Source: Arabidopsis thaliana (lineage: Eukaryota > Streptophyta > Magnoliopsida > Brassicales > Brassicaceae). From it: a stretch of 64,000 nt of DNA. Of this stretch, positions 48,726 to 62,868 are shown piece after piece. The position numbers and the translations under genes are program-made. The stretch covers positions 6,882,001 to 6,946,000 of the forward strand of contig NC_003070.9 in assembly GCF_000001735.4 (NCBI RefSeq). The letters are read 5' to 3'. Below the pieces are notes generated by a model. The model saw nothing but the letters and a program-made list of their open reading frames with translations, ran no database searches and was not told the origin of the DNA. Every line of letters starts with the position of its first letter. Position 1 is the stretch's first letter.

Positions 48726-49193
48726 TCAAACTTCAAAGAAAAATAATGATCTCATGTCTTTTCTTCTTCTAGATAACTCAAAATTTTCTTCTCTTAAGCT
48801 CAAACTCTTATTAATCTGTATTCACAGTCTCTGCATGTTTCCCTGAAAGTAAATCTCGAGTTCAAATAACCAAAATGGACCTCACAATTGTTGTCTTCCA
48901 TGAATGTTAGAGAACATCGAGACTTATATTTGTTGATCCGTTTCCAACCAATTTTAAAGGAAGCAGGTTGTGTTTAGTTCTTTCCACTATCATTCCAAGA
49001 GACCAAGAGTTGTAACTGTAAGCGTTGTGTATCAAATCATATGATCGTGGAGTCAAAACGTCATCACAACTAAAATCTGAATTAACATTAATGCTTCTTT
49101 GCTATCAAAAACTTTTAAATCATACGAGTGTCTCAAAATCCCTAATCATTAAACCTCTCCACAAGCTCAAGCACTCCATTTTCGCAGAGCTTT
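48726..49193. other. Convergent 3' flanks
   Basis: This lies between the small gene and the 3' end of the minus-strand ERD2-like gene. No feature is visible apart from presumed 3' UTRs. Confidence 0.5.
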
Positions 49194-50597
49194 TTACACC
49201 ACACCAGACGGGAGTCGAAGAACGAGCTGTCCACCCATTAAACTGTTCCCAAAAACAGAACAAATTCTAAATCTTTAGACATTCAAAACATTTCAACAAT
49301 ATCGCGATTATATAATGGGCGTGGACCAAACGTTTTTTACCTCTGAACATAGTAATAGCAGAAATCTGCAAGAATGAAGGTTTGGACTATTTCAGAGATG
49401 AGGACCATTACAGGCCACAGTCCAGACCCTAATGCAGTCAGTAACCGCCCTCGCGTATCCAACACCTACAAGCGTTTAAATCATTTTTAGAAACATTACA
49501 ATATGGAGATATGTGTAGCCTAACAAGGATAAAAACTCCAGAACCTGAAGGATCCAGTGTGCACAACTCAAGAACCTAGCAATTCCCAAAGCAAATACGT
49601 AATGTGCAGTGAATGGTTCCACAATCTGCGAAAAAAGACATAACATTCAAGAAAGATTCAGACTCAGCACTGTGGTAGCAAAAAGCTCAAGGCTTTAAAG
49701 CGCAGTAGTATCGAGTACCTTAGTGTTCTGCATGACTCTTAATTGAGGAAGAACTGAAACAGCTTCAAGATAAACACAGAATGCCCAAGAAATCCTGTTT
49801 ATGATGTGGTGACGTGTTGATGGATGAATGAAGAAAGACAGAACAGCACATGGGATTACCTGAAGCAAATCAGAGTAAAGCTCTCAAAACAAACATTACA
49901 TCGCCATGAAGATTCTCAACAACAATCAATATACAAGTTCCAAAGTTCTTTTTATGATATAAACTAACCAAGTTGAAATTGTGAACTCATACATTATTCT
50001 ATTACACAAGTTCAACACTCAAAAACACATTTAACATAATCTATCAACAAAGAGTTTGGTAAACTTACGACGAAATAGATAGCAAAATTGTCTTTATCTT
50101 CCATATAAGTAGGTCTAAGCTTGAAACGGATCATATAAACGACCCAAAGAGTGGTCACCAAAGTAGCTGAATCAAGAAATGTATGAAGATCAAACTCCAT
50201 TACAAAGCTACAATACAATCTCACAGCCAGAAACAAAGCCGTTAGCTCCTGTGTCTTGAGAGATATCCCTGTTTTAAATCATCAATTTTCAAAATGTCAA
50301 AATCAATGAAACAAATTAGCCCATCACATACTTTGAGAATCAAATCTAATCAAGCCATTCTTAAAACCTAATACCAGCACAAGTCTTCTCCTTTGTGAGC
50401 TTATAGATAAGAACAGCGATACCAACGGCATGTACAGCCTCAGAAGCGACGAAAAGATTGTCGTGTTCATGAACAATCACCCTGAGGAGAACAAGCACCG
50501 TCATTGCCGTTACCACGCCAAGAAAAGCCTTTACTTTTGGCGGTTGCCGGCGAATCCACGCCATTACGGACTGAATCGGATTCTTCTCCGCCTTCAT
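49194..50597 (-). CDS. ER lumen protein-retaining receptor (ERD2-like)
   Basis: Six exons (50597-50375, 50268-50069, 49859-49719, 49625-49545, 49465-49341, 49242-49194) encode 272 residues. An N-terminal extension (MKAEKNPIQSVMAWIRRQPP) precedes the seven-helix ERD2 fold, with SLKTQELTALFLAVRLYCSF, a conserved receptor segment. The C-terminus reads YYYVQSLMGGQLVLRLPSGVV, supplied by a 49-nt last exon. Such plant ERD2-related proteins are longer than KDEL receptors AtERD2A/B and may not bind KDEL. Their location in the Golgi or ER is inferred from the family. I recognise it as At1g19970. Confidence 0.92.
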
Positions 50598-51161
50598 CGT
50601 TCGGACAAGATCTCTTTCTCTCTCTCCCTCGCTCAGATCAAATGTGTGATTAATGAATGATTATCACACAACTTCGTCTTCGTATTGAATTGGGGAATGA
50701 ATGATCTGTAGAATTCTTAACGCAACCATACAATGGCAATGCCATTACTTTCGCGAGGAAGACACGTGGAAGCTGTTAGGTGAGAGACTGATAGTTTCTT
50801 GTTAACTTTGGCTTCGTCTCTTCTTGTCTGATGCATCTATCGTATTTATTACACTAAACCGGTTTGGTTTGAACGAAAGAATTTACAAAACCAGTTTAAC
50901 TAATTTGGCACGTGTGATCGATCGTGTGGTGAAGAACGAGCCCATTAACGGCCCAATGAAGAGCGCGTGTGGCTTTAAAACTTTATATGCACCGAATCTC
51001 TCTTTTTTTTTTCTGGTCTTGCAACTTCTAATTCTTCTAACGGTCTTATATCTCTCTAGAAAATCTCTCTCTCTCTCTCTACAATTTTTTTCTTCTTCTT
51101 CTTAAAATTCTTCTGTGAAGTGTGCTTCTTCAATTGGTAATTCGAATTTGGGTTTTTTGAG
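50598..51161. other. Divergent promoter, ERD2-like and coiled-coil genes
   Basis: The two genes diverge. A site II-like pair (GCCCATTA, GGCCCAA near 50940-50956) lies in the middle, and the right end is a CT-rich leader (CTCTCTCTCTCTCTACA near 51065). The CT tract is probably leader sequence. Confidence 0.5.
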
Positions 51162-52643
51162 ATGGTTGTGAAATCGGTTTCTGGAGATTCGTCGGAACGG
51201 GAAAACTGGGAAACGATTTTCAAGAGTTTGGTCAAGATTTTACAGACGAAACAGGACCAGCTTGAGTCGCTTCTCAAAGACAAGAAGATTCTTGAAAGTG
51301 AGATCAAGACTAATAACGAAAATTGGCTCTCTGATGTTCGAAATTACGAGGATCAACTCTCTCTGGTAAAAACCCCCTTTTTGATTCCTTGTTTCAGATA
51401 AAGTTAGGTTTTTTAGGGTTTCGCTCTCTCCTAAACAATTTTGAAGTGTAATGCTCTTAATTCCTCTGAAATTTTCAATTGTTTTCAGATGATGAAAGAA
51501 ATTGAAACGACTAAGATGTTTCAGTTACTGGAGACCTATAAAAGCAATCTCTTGTGTGGCTTAAAGGAGAAAGATCGTTCTCTTTGCAATTTGAAACTAG
51601 GTGAGTGGCTTATTTGGTAACAGATTATAATAAAGTTTGTTCCTTTCGTTTTCTACAACATGTGAAGCTTCATGAAACCAATTTGGAAACTGCAGAGCAT
51701 TCGCTGGATGAGTTAAAAGACTTCAAGGCTTGGTTTGATTTCCTCACTCTGAATACAAATGTAAGTGAAAGTTTCAATTTTTGTAAGCTCTTCTGTGTTT
51801 TCTTGTTTTAGGATCTCATACAATGCTTGTTGGTTTTATATAAAATGTGCAGGTGGAGAGTGTAAGTGGCAATTCAGAAGGTACGGCTATTAAGTCATTG
51901 GAAGCAAAAATCAGAAAACTGAAACTTGAGTATGAGAAGCTTGCTTCTGAAAAGAAATGTGAGGTATCTGATCTTTTACGAGAAAACGGGTTTGCGTGGA
52001 ATCAGTTCAAATGTATCGAGAGTGAATTCACTGATAAGTTAAAGAGGAAAGATGATGAGATCGTTCAAGCGAATACGAAAATTTCCAGTCTTATATCTTA
52101 TCAAGAGCAGCTTCAGTCATCTAATCAAGAGAAGGATGAGACTATCTCAAGGTTAAAGGCTAAGATGGCTGAAATGGAGACCAATTCTACTAAGAAAGAT
52201 GAGGAAATCTCAAAACTCACAAGGGATCTAGAGTCTGCAAAGAAGTCTCGTGGGTTCACACCGGTTTTAACTCGATGCACCAAACTTGAAAAGCGTAGCA
52301 ATGGAAATACGGTGGGATCTCATATATCTACTAAGAAAGACAAGTCTGCTGCATCAACAACAAATGAAAAGGTATAGATTTGAATATGCTTGAGGTCTGT
52401 GTGTTTTTAAATTCTTAGGAGCCGAGAGAACAGAAGGATTATATACATTGTTTAATTAATTTCGATCATCTTACAGCAGAAACATGTTGATTAACTTTTG
52501 AATCTTTTGATCAGGTAAGCAAAAGCTCAAAGAGGAAAAGAGCGAAGAACATGACACCGGTCTCGGTTTCAGAAGTCCCAAAGCTCTTCACTTCGACTTT
52601 TAGGCTTCCCAAGTTGAAGTCTCCATCTAATGGAGCCATATAA
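51162..52643 (+). CDS. Coiled-coil protein, cytomatrix-like
   Basis: Five exons (51162-51365, 51489-51600, 51696-51760, 51853-52371, 52515-52643) encode 342 residues. The protein is dominated by heptad-like coiled coil, about residues 20-90 and 130-230 (for example KLEYEKLASEKKCEVSDLLRE and ISRLKAKMAEMETNSTKKDE). A basic C-terminus (SKSSKRKRAKN) looks like a nuclear localization signal. No catalytic domain is present. Similarity to nuclear envelope or matrix coiled-coil proteins is suggestive only. I recognise it as At1g19980, with no assigned function that I know. Confidence 0.9.
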
Positions 52644-53326
52644 ATTATTAGAGAATTTAGGTTATTGAAATCTGCATGTAACCTATTTGTATTTAGGATC
52701 AAGCCCCTGATGTATATCATGCAACTGACCAGTGACCACACCCATTAGCATCTAGTATAACTCTTACATTAGTTTCTTTAGGAAGCTCATATTGCATCTA
52801 GCAGCTGTGTTTATTTCCTCTGTATTATTGTGTCTTGAAGCTTAACCAAAGAAGAAAACAGCAATGGCGGAACATCTGCCAATGCAACAAAGATTTCAAG
52901 CGGCTTTGAAGAAGATTTTTTTTCCGGTTTTATTTTGTTTATAGCTGAGAATTCCCTCTTGTATGGATTTGATATTTTGAATAAGATCATTTGCTTCTTG
53001 GTATTGGTGTTGTATGTCGAATCACTGAGTGTGAAAGTGAGCTTTCTGCTTCGCACCAATTCAAATCCAACTTCGATTCTGTATACAACAAGTATGGCTT
53101 ATTGCAGAAACGTTTCGTATTTAACCGGTTTCTTCTTTAAACCGCTAAATTTCGGTCCGGTTCAGTGGAATGATTTTGCTTTTGGGTTTAAACGACGCCG
53201 TCTCCAAGCCTCCTCTTATTTTTGGATTAGGGCACAATTGACGGAGGAACACAGCGGTTTCTCTTCTCAAATCTCTCACAAAAATTTCATCAAAGGTTTC
53301 GACTTTTTTTGATTTGGTAGAAGAAG
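52644..53326. other. Intergenic DNA between two plus-strand genes
   Basis: It holds the 3' UTR of the coiled-coil gene and the promoter of the Lys/Asp-rich gene. An AACGACGCCGTC motif at about 53190 is a recurrent plant promoter word. No gene is visible. Confidence 0.5.
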
Positions 53327-54665
53327 ATGCCACCTTCGGAGGATGTGAAAGCTATGAAGATGAAAGAGGAGGCTGAGGAAGACAATAAGAGCTTGAGTTC
53401 CTTTGCGAAGAAGAAACCCACGAACGGTAACAATGCTGGTTCGAAGAAATTGAAGAAAGAAGAGAACGATGACGATGATGATGATAACAAACCTATCAAG
53501 TCATCTGTATCTGGGTCTCGAGCTAAGCCAGTGAAGAAGAAGGAAGAGATTGATAAAGACGATGAGAAGAAGCCTGTTTCTAAGAGGAATTCTTCTGTTG
53601 GTGTCTCAAAGGTTCGATTTTTATTTCTTTCTCTCTCTGTTTGAGTATAAATATTGAGGATGGTAAAATATTTGATGAGGCATTGTTTTGATTATGAGTC
53701 TCTCTCTTTGTTTATAGGAGAATAAGAAACCAGAGAAAGAAGAAGAAGTAAAGAAAAAGAGAGAAAGAAAAGTATATGATTTGCCTGGTCAGAAGAGAGA
53801 GCAGCCTGATGAGGTATTTTTTTGCTGCTCTGTTTCTCTGCTTTTTAGATTTGTTGTTGAATTCGTCTGAAGAATTTCTTTTGTTGATTTTGCAATTCTG
53901 CAGAGAGATCCACTTAGGATTTTCTACGAGTCACTTTACAAACAAATTCCCACTAGCGACATGGCTCAGATTTGGTAAGCTCTTCTATTCCTTTCTCTGC
54001 CTTACATTGTTCTGCAACTTTAAAACACTTACACTTAATGTTTTGTGTTTGGTATGTATCTGATTATTTGTGTTTGATCACTCAATCTGCAAACTGAGTC
54101 CTACACCTTAAATTATTCTTTTGGGACTTGATGCATACTTGCGTTTGATTTTCGATGGTCTCTTGTGTTTTGCGACACGGTTTAAGCTAGTTCGCATAAA
54201 TTTTGAACATCATAATTGGACTCACATTGTATGTAAGAAAGGGGAGTCCTTTCAAACCAGTCACTCAAAGCATTGATTATATGATCTGTGATGGTTATGT
54301 GTAATATTTGCTTTTAGATTGCTTTGTTTATTTGAAAACCCTTTTGTGGTTTTGATCACAGGTTGATGGAGTCTGGATTGCTTCCAGCCGAAAAAGCAAA
54401 GAAAGTTCTTGAGAAGAAACTGCAAAAGGGTGGAAAATTAAGTTCTCCAGTAAAATCTGCTGCTTCTACTCCAAGAAGCAACTCCAAATCAGTGACCGTG
54501 AAGAAGAAGGAAGTACAAAAGTCGCCATCTGAAGCTTTGTCAAACAAAAAGAAGGGAAATGATTCGAAACCAACCACGAAGAAGAGGAAGAAGAACTCTG
54601 ATGATGACGACTCAGATGATGATTTTTTGGCTAGCAGAGTCTCTAAAAAGGCTAGAGCCAAGTAG
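53327..54665 (+). CDS. Lys/Asp-rich nuclear protein of unknown function
   Basis: Four exons (53327-53611, 53718-53813, 53904-53974, 54362-54665) encode 251 residues. The protein alternates acidic runs (DDDDDDN, SDDDDSDDD) with basic ones (VKKKRERK, KKRKKN). A short conserved core reads RDPLRIFYESLYKQIPTSDMAQ, then WLMESGLLPAEKAKKVLEKK, about residues 128-169. This core is the only part that looks folded and is shared with plant homologues. The composition suggests a nucleolar or chromatin location, which is inference. I recognise it as At1g19990. Confidence 0.88.
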
Positions 54666-54897
54666 GTTGAATTAAAAGACTGAAATCTCATTGTGTTATT
54701 TGTAATCGTTTCTTAGGGAGTCAATTTGTAGAATGCTTGAAAGGTGAATTCTTTAAGAGTAATGAGAGAGATGGCCAATTGTTTCTGATCTTATCGTGTA
54801 CTTCTTTAGTTATTAAGCAAAGACTTAATCACGTTTGGTTTAGAGCATGATAGTTACTCTTCGTCCATGTCACTACTTTGTAACCTCGTCATTCTGA

Positions 54898-55419
54898 CTA
54901 GCGAAAAAGCCGTTGAACTGATCTTTGAGGCACTTTTCCTTGGAGCTTTAGTCTTCGATATGACTCTCTGATATGGCAAGGTCTAATAGGTCCTGATTCC
55001 TTCCTTTCCCTCATAACAACTCGAGCTGTTTCCACAAGGTCGCCAACAAACATCTTTGCGATACCACGCACAACGATGTTCATAGTGTCGTCCATCTTCG
55101 GACCCCCTGTGATTCTCTGTACCAACTTCTCCATGTCTGATTTCTTAAAACCAGATCTTCTGAAAGATTCATATCTGCTCATTTGTTCCTCTGTAAATTG
55201 TGATAAAATCTTCTGCATCTTGTTGGCTCTAGTCACAGGATCAGCACCAGTTATGTTTTTGGTGAACTCAACTTCATCTTTGTTCTTCGCTTCAGCAACA
55301 ACGGACGTTTTACATTTCTTCACAGCTCTCTCATCTCCTTCAAGAGTCTGCTCGGTTTCAACAGGTGATTCCTCTTGCTCCTCCATTGCTGCTTCAAACG
55401 GATCCTTCGAATGCTTCAT
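54898..55419 (-). CDS. TAF11B: TFIID subunit TAF11-like
   Basis: A single exon of 173 codons. The histone-fold TAF11 domain spans about residues 72-165 (SQFTEEQMSRYESFRRSGFK, then RIVGG-like ITGGPKMDDTMNIVVRGIAK, and CHIRESYRRLKLQGK). It pairs with TAF13 in TFIID and contacts TBP. The frame stays open further upstream but with no ATG, so I chose 55419. A longer N-terminus from an upstream exon is possible, because I recall a slightly longer annotated protein. TAF11 is the sister gene in Arabidopsis. Confidence 0.9.
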   Translation of the reverse strand: MKHSKDPFEAAMEEQEESPVETEQTLEGDERAVKKCKTSVVAEAKNKDEVEFTKNITGADPVTRANKMQKILSQFTEEQMSRYESFRRSGFKKSDMEKLVQRITGGPKMDDTMNIVVRGIAKMFVGDLVETARVVMRERKESGPIRPCHIRESYRRLKLQGKVPQRSVQRLFR

Positions 55420-56032
55420 TCTTAATAAAACCTTAACGAAAATCACATATCTTTGGATCTTAAAACTCCAAAATTCAGCCAATTTTTTTGTTGCACATCC
55501 GACCACACTAGAAAAAATCCGACATGAACATGAACTCAAAGAAATCAATTTTTTGTACTTGTAATTACAAGTACCTTGGCACTGGCTGATCTTTCAGACA
55601 ATTGCAGTTACAAGTAACCCGCTCGTTGCTACTAGCAAAACAACAAGACCTTGCGTTAAAGGCCATTTATTGTCAAGCCTATTTTTTAAGAAGCCCAAAT
55701 GTAAAAGTCGGTGGGAAATGAAGTATCTTTATTTATAGAGGCAAAAGTTTAGCTTCCTTTATACTAATTTACTCGATGTGGGACAATTGAGAGAAGTGTA
55801 AAATTTATATACTACACAGTAGCTTGAGAAGCAAGGACGTATTATCTCAAATGGAAAATACAAGACACCCAAAATAAATGGAAACTTCAAACTTTCTTTG
55901 AACAAATTACTCAAACAAAAAACACATTTAAACAAATTTCCCATTTTTTCAATGTTTTTCAATCAAATTTAAATAGAGAGATTTCCAAGAGTCGTTTCCT
56001 TGTCTTTTAAGTAAAATGTTTGATTTGGTGGA
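55420..56032. other. TAF11B promoter and TUB5 3' flank
   Basis: These two minus-strand genes are in tandem. A palindromic TACTTGTAATTACAAGTA word sits at about 55556-55573. Downstream the DNA is AT-rich and presumably includes the TUB5 3' UTR. Confidence 0.5.
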
Positions 56033-58481
56033 TCAAGTCTCATAATCTCCCTCCTCTTCTTCTTCAACATCATACTCACCTTCCTCATCAGCAGTAGCAT
56101 CTTGGTACTGTTGGTATTCAGCGACCAAATCATTCATATTGCTCTCAGCTTCCGTAAACTCCATTTCGTCCATTCCTTCTCCTGTGTACCAATGCAGAAA
56201 CGCTTTACGCCTAAACATAGCCGTGAACTGCTCACTCACTCTCCTGAACATTTCTTGAATCGACGTCGAGTTACCCACAAACGTCGCCGCCATTTTGAGC
56301 CCCTTTGGTGGGATATCACAAACGCTGGATTTCACGTTGTTTGGGATCCACTCAACGAAGTAAGACGAGTTCTTGTTCTGTATGTTTAGGATTTGCTCGT
56401 CGACTTCTTTTGTGCTCATCTGTCCTCTGAAAATAGCAGAGGCTGTGAGGTAACGTCCGTGACGTGGATCAGCTGCACACATCATGTTTTTGGAGTCCCA
56501 CATTTGTTGAGTCAGCTCAGGAACGGTGAGTGAGATGTATTGTTGCGAGCCACGGGAAGTGAGGGGCGCAAAACCCACCATGAAGAAATGGAGACGAGGG
56601 AATGGGATTAGGTTCACCGCGAGTTTCCTGAGGTCAGAGTTTAGTTGTCCGGGGAACCTTAAGGAGCAAGTCACACCGCTCATTGTTGCGGAGATCAAAT
56701 GGTTCAAGTCTCCAACTACATCATCATGCAATGTATCAGAATTAGTTTTAAATACATTTTGGGTTAATGGAGGATAAGAATTGGGTGTACTTACAGCTAG
56801 GAGTGCTGAGTTTGAGGGTACGGAAGCAGATATCGTAGAGAGCTTCATTGTCGAGGACCATGCATTCATCAGCGTTCTCTACAAGCTGATGGACAGAGAG
56901 AGTTGCATTGTAAGGCTCAACGACTGTGTCAGAGACTTTAGGAGATGGGAAAACAGAGAAAGTGAGCATCATTCTGTCTGGATACTCCTCTCGGATCTTC
57001 GATATCAATAGTGTTCCCATTCCTGAACCTGTGCCTCCTCCCAACGAATGGCACACCTGAAACCCTGTAAAATAATGCAGCCCCATGATTCACATAGTAT
57101 TGGTTCCATCGATGAGACGAAAAAGTGTTCATATATAGTCAAGCAAACATCTTGTTACTAGTCCTTGCTAACTAAATCAACTATAATGTTTATGTGAATC
57201 TACAATGCTTTAAAACAATAATCAATGAATCTACAATATGCGTTAAAAAATATTTCTCCCCAATAATAACAATGCACACTAGTAGTCATAGACTCATAGT
57301 TATAATTGAAGTTAAATAATCAATGTATAAAACGAATCACGTGAGACCTGACCAAAAGTAACTAAAAAAACGAATCACGTGAGATTGTTGTTTGGGCTCC
57401 ACAAGCATTATCTATAAACTCTAAAGGCAAAAGAGATTTTTATTAACTTTTTACTACAAAATTCCAAGAAATCTATATGATGTAGTAGGACCACTCCATC
57501 TTTTATCCCGTAATCACGGTGCCTTGAAAATGTTTTGATCACGACATCACAATGATATAATATCTTATCTCTGAAGCTTTAATATGAAGAAAAAAACTTG
57601 ACAAAAAAATATCTCAATACTATACAAAACAGCTTGGCCCTACCAATAATAAGTGCTAACATCCCACTCCACAGAAAACAGCACTTGCATTTCAATTATT
57701 TCGTTGCTGTCTTGCAATTACATTAAATAAGACGATTTGATTGATCGTATTACTGAATAAGAACCCACATGCACTGATGCACACCAATAATAGATAAACA
57801 AGATCATCAAAGTAAAAAAAAAAAGAATAAAAAAAACATACTATAGTACACTTACTAAACCGTGACCTAATTTTACTAATTATGTAGATAGATATCATAC
57901 TATATTACAAGAAGAGATCTATGGTGATAAACGATTATCGATACGGTGACGTCAGACAAATTACGAATGAAATGATTATTGAATCAAACTAAATCCAGTA
58001 AATATACGAATTATGATGCACGACATCAAACACTATAGAAAATTTGCGTATAATGGAAAATTCAGAAAAAGATATATATAGTACCTTGAAGGCAATCGCA
58101 GTTCTCAGCTTCTTTACGAACAACATCAAGAACAGCATCAATAAGTTCAGCACCTTCAGTGTAATGACCTTTAGCCCAATTATTACCAGCACCAGACTGA
58201 CCAAAGACAAAGTTATCAGGACGGAAGATCTGACCAAACGGTCCGGATCTGATACTATCCATAGTACCAGGCTCAAGATCCATAAGAACAGCACGAGGAA
58301 CGTATCTTCCACCTGAAGCTTCATTGTAATAGACATTGATACGTTCAAGCTGGAGATCTGCAGTGTCTCCACTGTAACGTCCGGTGGAATCGATGCCGTG
58401 CTCGTCGCAGATGACTTCCCAGAACTTGGAACCAATCTGGTTACCGCATTGACCACCTTGAATGTGAAGGATCTCTCTCAT
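56033..58481 (-). CDS. TUB5: Beta-tubulin 5
   Basis: Three exons (58481-58085, 57064-56795, 56715-56033) encode 449 residues. The MREI N-terminus (tubulin mRNA autoregulation motif), the GGGTGSG nucleotide-binding loop and the acidic C-tail ([18 protein letters not shown]) are present. Beta-tubulin binds exchangeable GTP and polymerizes with alpha-tubulin in cytoplasmic microtubules. Intron 1 is 1,020 nt, large for this region and possibly regulatory. The TUB5 assignment comes from its C-tail and its place before LFNR2 (At1g20010). Confidence 0.96.
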
Positions 58482-59040
58482 TGTGTTAGTGTGTGTAGTG
58501 GTTCACAAGATCGAGAGAGAGAGAGATGGTGAAGGAATATGAAAGATGGGAGTGACAGCTAATATAACCAATTGTCTCTGTTATTCATCACTTCCCTCGC
58601 TTGCGAGGTTTTTATTCTCTGTTTTTTTTCACCCCACCTAACACTTTTTTATCTTAGTCATTTTACATTGTCTTATTCACTCAAAATTTACCGCCGAAAG
58701 GTTTTTAGATTGGCATAATTTCAGATTTCAGATTCAGTGTTTAATTAGCAACTTGGAGCATGCATGTGCATATATTGCCAATGTATGTTGTTGACATGTT
58801 GTATACACATGAATATGTCTATACAAAAACAAGCTTTATAATATATTTTTTCCCAGTTGTAGAGTAGAGATATGGGAGCACGTTATGCAAAATTGTATTA
58901 TTGAAAAAATTGTATTTTTTTCATTAATGTAGTTAAATTGTTTTCATATAATAAATTGTGTGTTAAAAATAAGGAAGAAGAAAGTAATCTATACAAAAAT
59001 TTATAACTTTCAATTTCAGAACTAGATCTAGTAAAGTCAT
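58482..59040. other. TUB5 leader and promoter
   Basis: The part next to 58481 holds a GA-rich run (GAGAGAGAGAGATGG, about 58515-58529) that reads CT-rich in the TUB5 leader. No further gene is visible up to the snoRNA promoter. Confidence 0.5.
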
Positions 59041-59043
59041 ACA

Positions 59044-59150
59044 TGGGCCAGACATGTAGATAAATAGACGAGCCCATTTAAAAATAAACGGTGTCGTATG
59101 CTTTAATTGTCAAACTAAACCCTAGATTTGCTCCATCATCCTATATAAAA
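59044..59150 (+). promoter_or_regulatory. snoRNA-type promoter: site II, telo-box, TATA
   Basis: The elements are TGGGCC at 59044-59049, AGCCCA at 59071-59076, the telo-box AAACCCTA at 59117-59124, and TATATAAAA at 59142-59150. This order is typical of plant snoRNA and ribosomal protein genes. Confidence 0.75.
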
Positions 59151-59271
59151 AGGCAAACTAGTCTTCAGTACCCATAATCGCCGGCTATATTCGTCTCTTT
59201 TTTCTTCGTGTTTTTGTAGCTTTCATCTTTGATATTGTTTTACTTTGCTAAAGTAATCGATTTTTTGATGT

Positions 59272-59386
59272 GAAGAAGTTAAATTCAAGTGATGAGATTT
59301 GATCTAAAATTCTCACGACGGTCGTCTGAGGCCTTTTGTGGCCGATTGATGTACCGATCACTCCTCTCTGATGATAAACTTTCTTC
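59272..59386 (+). ncRNA. Box C/D snoRNA targeting 25S rRNA
   Basis: The elements are a C box GTGATGA (59289-59295), a D' box CTGA (59326-59329), a C' box TTGATGT (59346-59352) and a D box CTGA (59368-59371). The flanks 59272-59280 and 59378-59386 can pair with one bulge. Upstream of D', TCTCACGACGGTC (59311-59323) is fully complementary to the conserved 25S sequence GACCGTCGTGAGA. Counting from the D' box, the methylated base would be the first C of GACC, the position equivalent to yeast C2959 (guided by snR73) and human 28S C4506 (SNORD35 family). The guide upstream of D has no target I recognise. Confidence 0.8.
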
Positions 59387-59399
59387 TTTCCCAAATCTC

Positions 59400-60850
59400 C
59401 TTTGTTTTTGTTTTAATCCAAACTCTTGTTGATTTGTAGTTAATCTAGTTCGTTTTTCATATTGAGAAAAGAGATTTATGGAATTGGTTGTGTTATACTA
59501 CTTTATAGTATATCTGTATATGGTTTGACGACCTTGTGGAGATGACCGAAACAATAAAGTAAATACATTGACCAATTGAGAAACTGTTATGCACTGAAAC
59601 TTCTAACTACCAATGATCTCTTAATCAAGATTGTGAATTACTTGGATTAGTCTCCCTGAATTAGACTTCGATTATTGCGTAGTAATTATCTTAATCCCAT
59701 ATGCATATATGGTACATAGTTTAAGGATTTTAAAGAGAAACAATTTAGTAATTCATGTAAACTTTGAGCTTTCTGTTTTATTCGACACAATCAAGGGGTA
59801 CACACAAGTTTTTTCTATGCTACTAGACACAGTCATCTGCGTGGCACACATGTTAGATGGGCAGTCCATGAGCAATACAGACAAGCACTCATGACAAAGA
59901 TTGTTGAACCAACGACGGCTAAGCTTGAACGTAGAGACATATAACTATGTAAGTGGAGCAAGGGAACAGCCACCAAGAGATTGTTAGCTCTTAGCTGTAC
60001 TAGGACCTGATGTTTTCCGGTCGAGAACATACCAGCTGAGTTTAGCTGGGAGGTTCAACATGAAAACATAGATATAGCATTCGGGACAGTCTAAAAGGGA
60101 CCGTCTCGCGTATAGTTCAGGTGATGCAACCGATAGACGAAACATCTTGGAAACAAGAGAGAGCGTTGGATAGTACCAACTCTCTTGGAAGTGACATCAT
60201 CTCCATATGTAAACTAGATTCCCTAAAACAAAACAATCCACAACTTCAATTTTGTATATACATTCATCATTTTGCAAATGTGGATATATAGGCATTGATT
60301 GAAAAGTGAAATGGTAAAATATGATATAATTTTGATCAGGTAGGAAAGTTATGGGTGATAATATCTTGTCCAAAAATAAAACATTGTAAAGTATATTTAA
60401 AGGAAAGGGCCCTTGTATAAAGCTTGACCACATCATATTTTTGGTGTGCTTTATAATTAAAATTTTAAATACAATTGGATTGTGTCTAATGAGATTTGAA
60501 ACTTAATTGAGGGTAAAATAGTTCTGGAAAATAAAAAAGTGCAAAGCAATGAAAAAACAATATAATTATGGGGTTTTAATATAAAAAAAACATGTGTTAA
60601 AACTTATGTTTTGAGTTGATTTTCGTATTTTATACACACAAGATATTTAGAGGAAAAAAAACAAAAGAGATATATAGCTTCCTCAAGTCAAATAACGATA
60701 ACCACAACTTTGATGAACGAGATACTCTCTTCTTAAAACCTCATCCACCCAAACACAAATGTCTTGTAATCCTTCTCTTATCTTTCTCCTTGTGATTCCT
60801 TTTTATATTCCTCTGATATTTTCTCTCAGTTTGATCTCATTTGCTCTGCA
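59400..60850. other. Intergenic region with a possible transposon-derived segment
   Basis: The part from about 59780 to 60190 is less AT-rich than its flanks and lacks a clean frame, so it may be a decayed transposon fragment. The part from 60600 to 60850 should be the LFNR2 promoter and leader. Confidence 0.4.
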
Positions 60851-62868
<2,018 letters not shown>

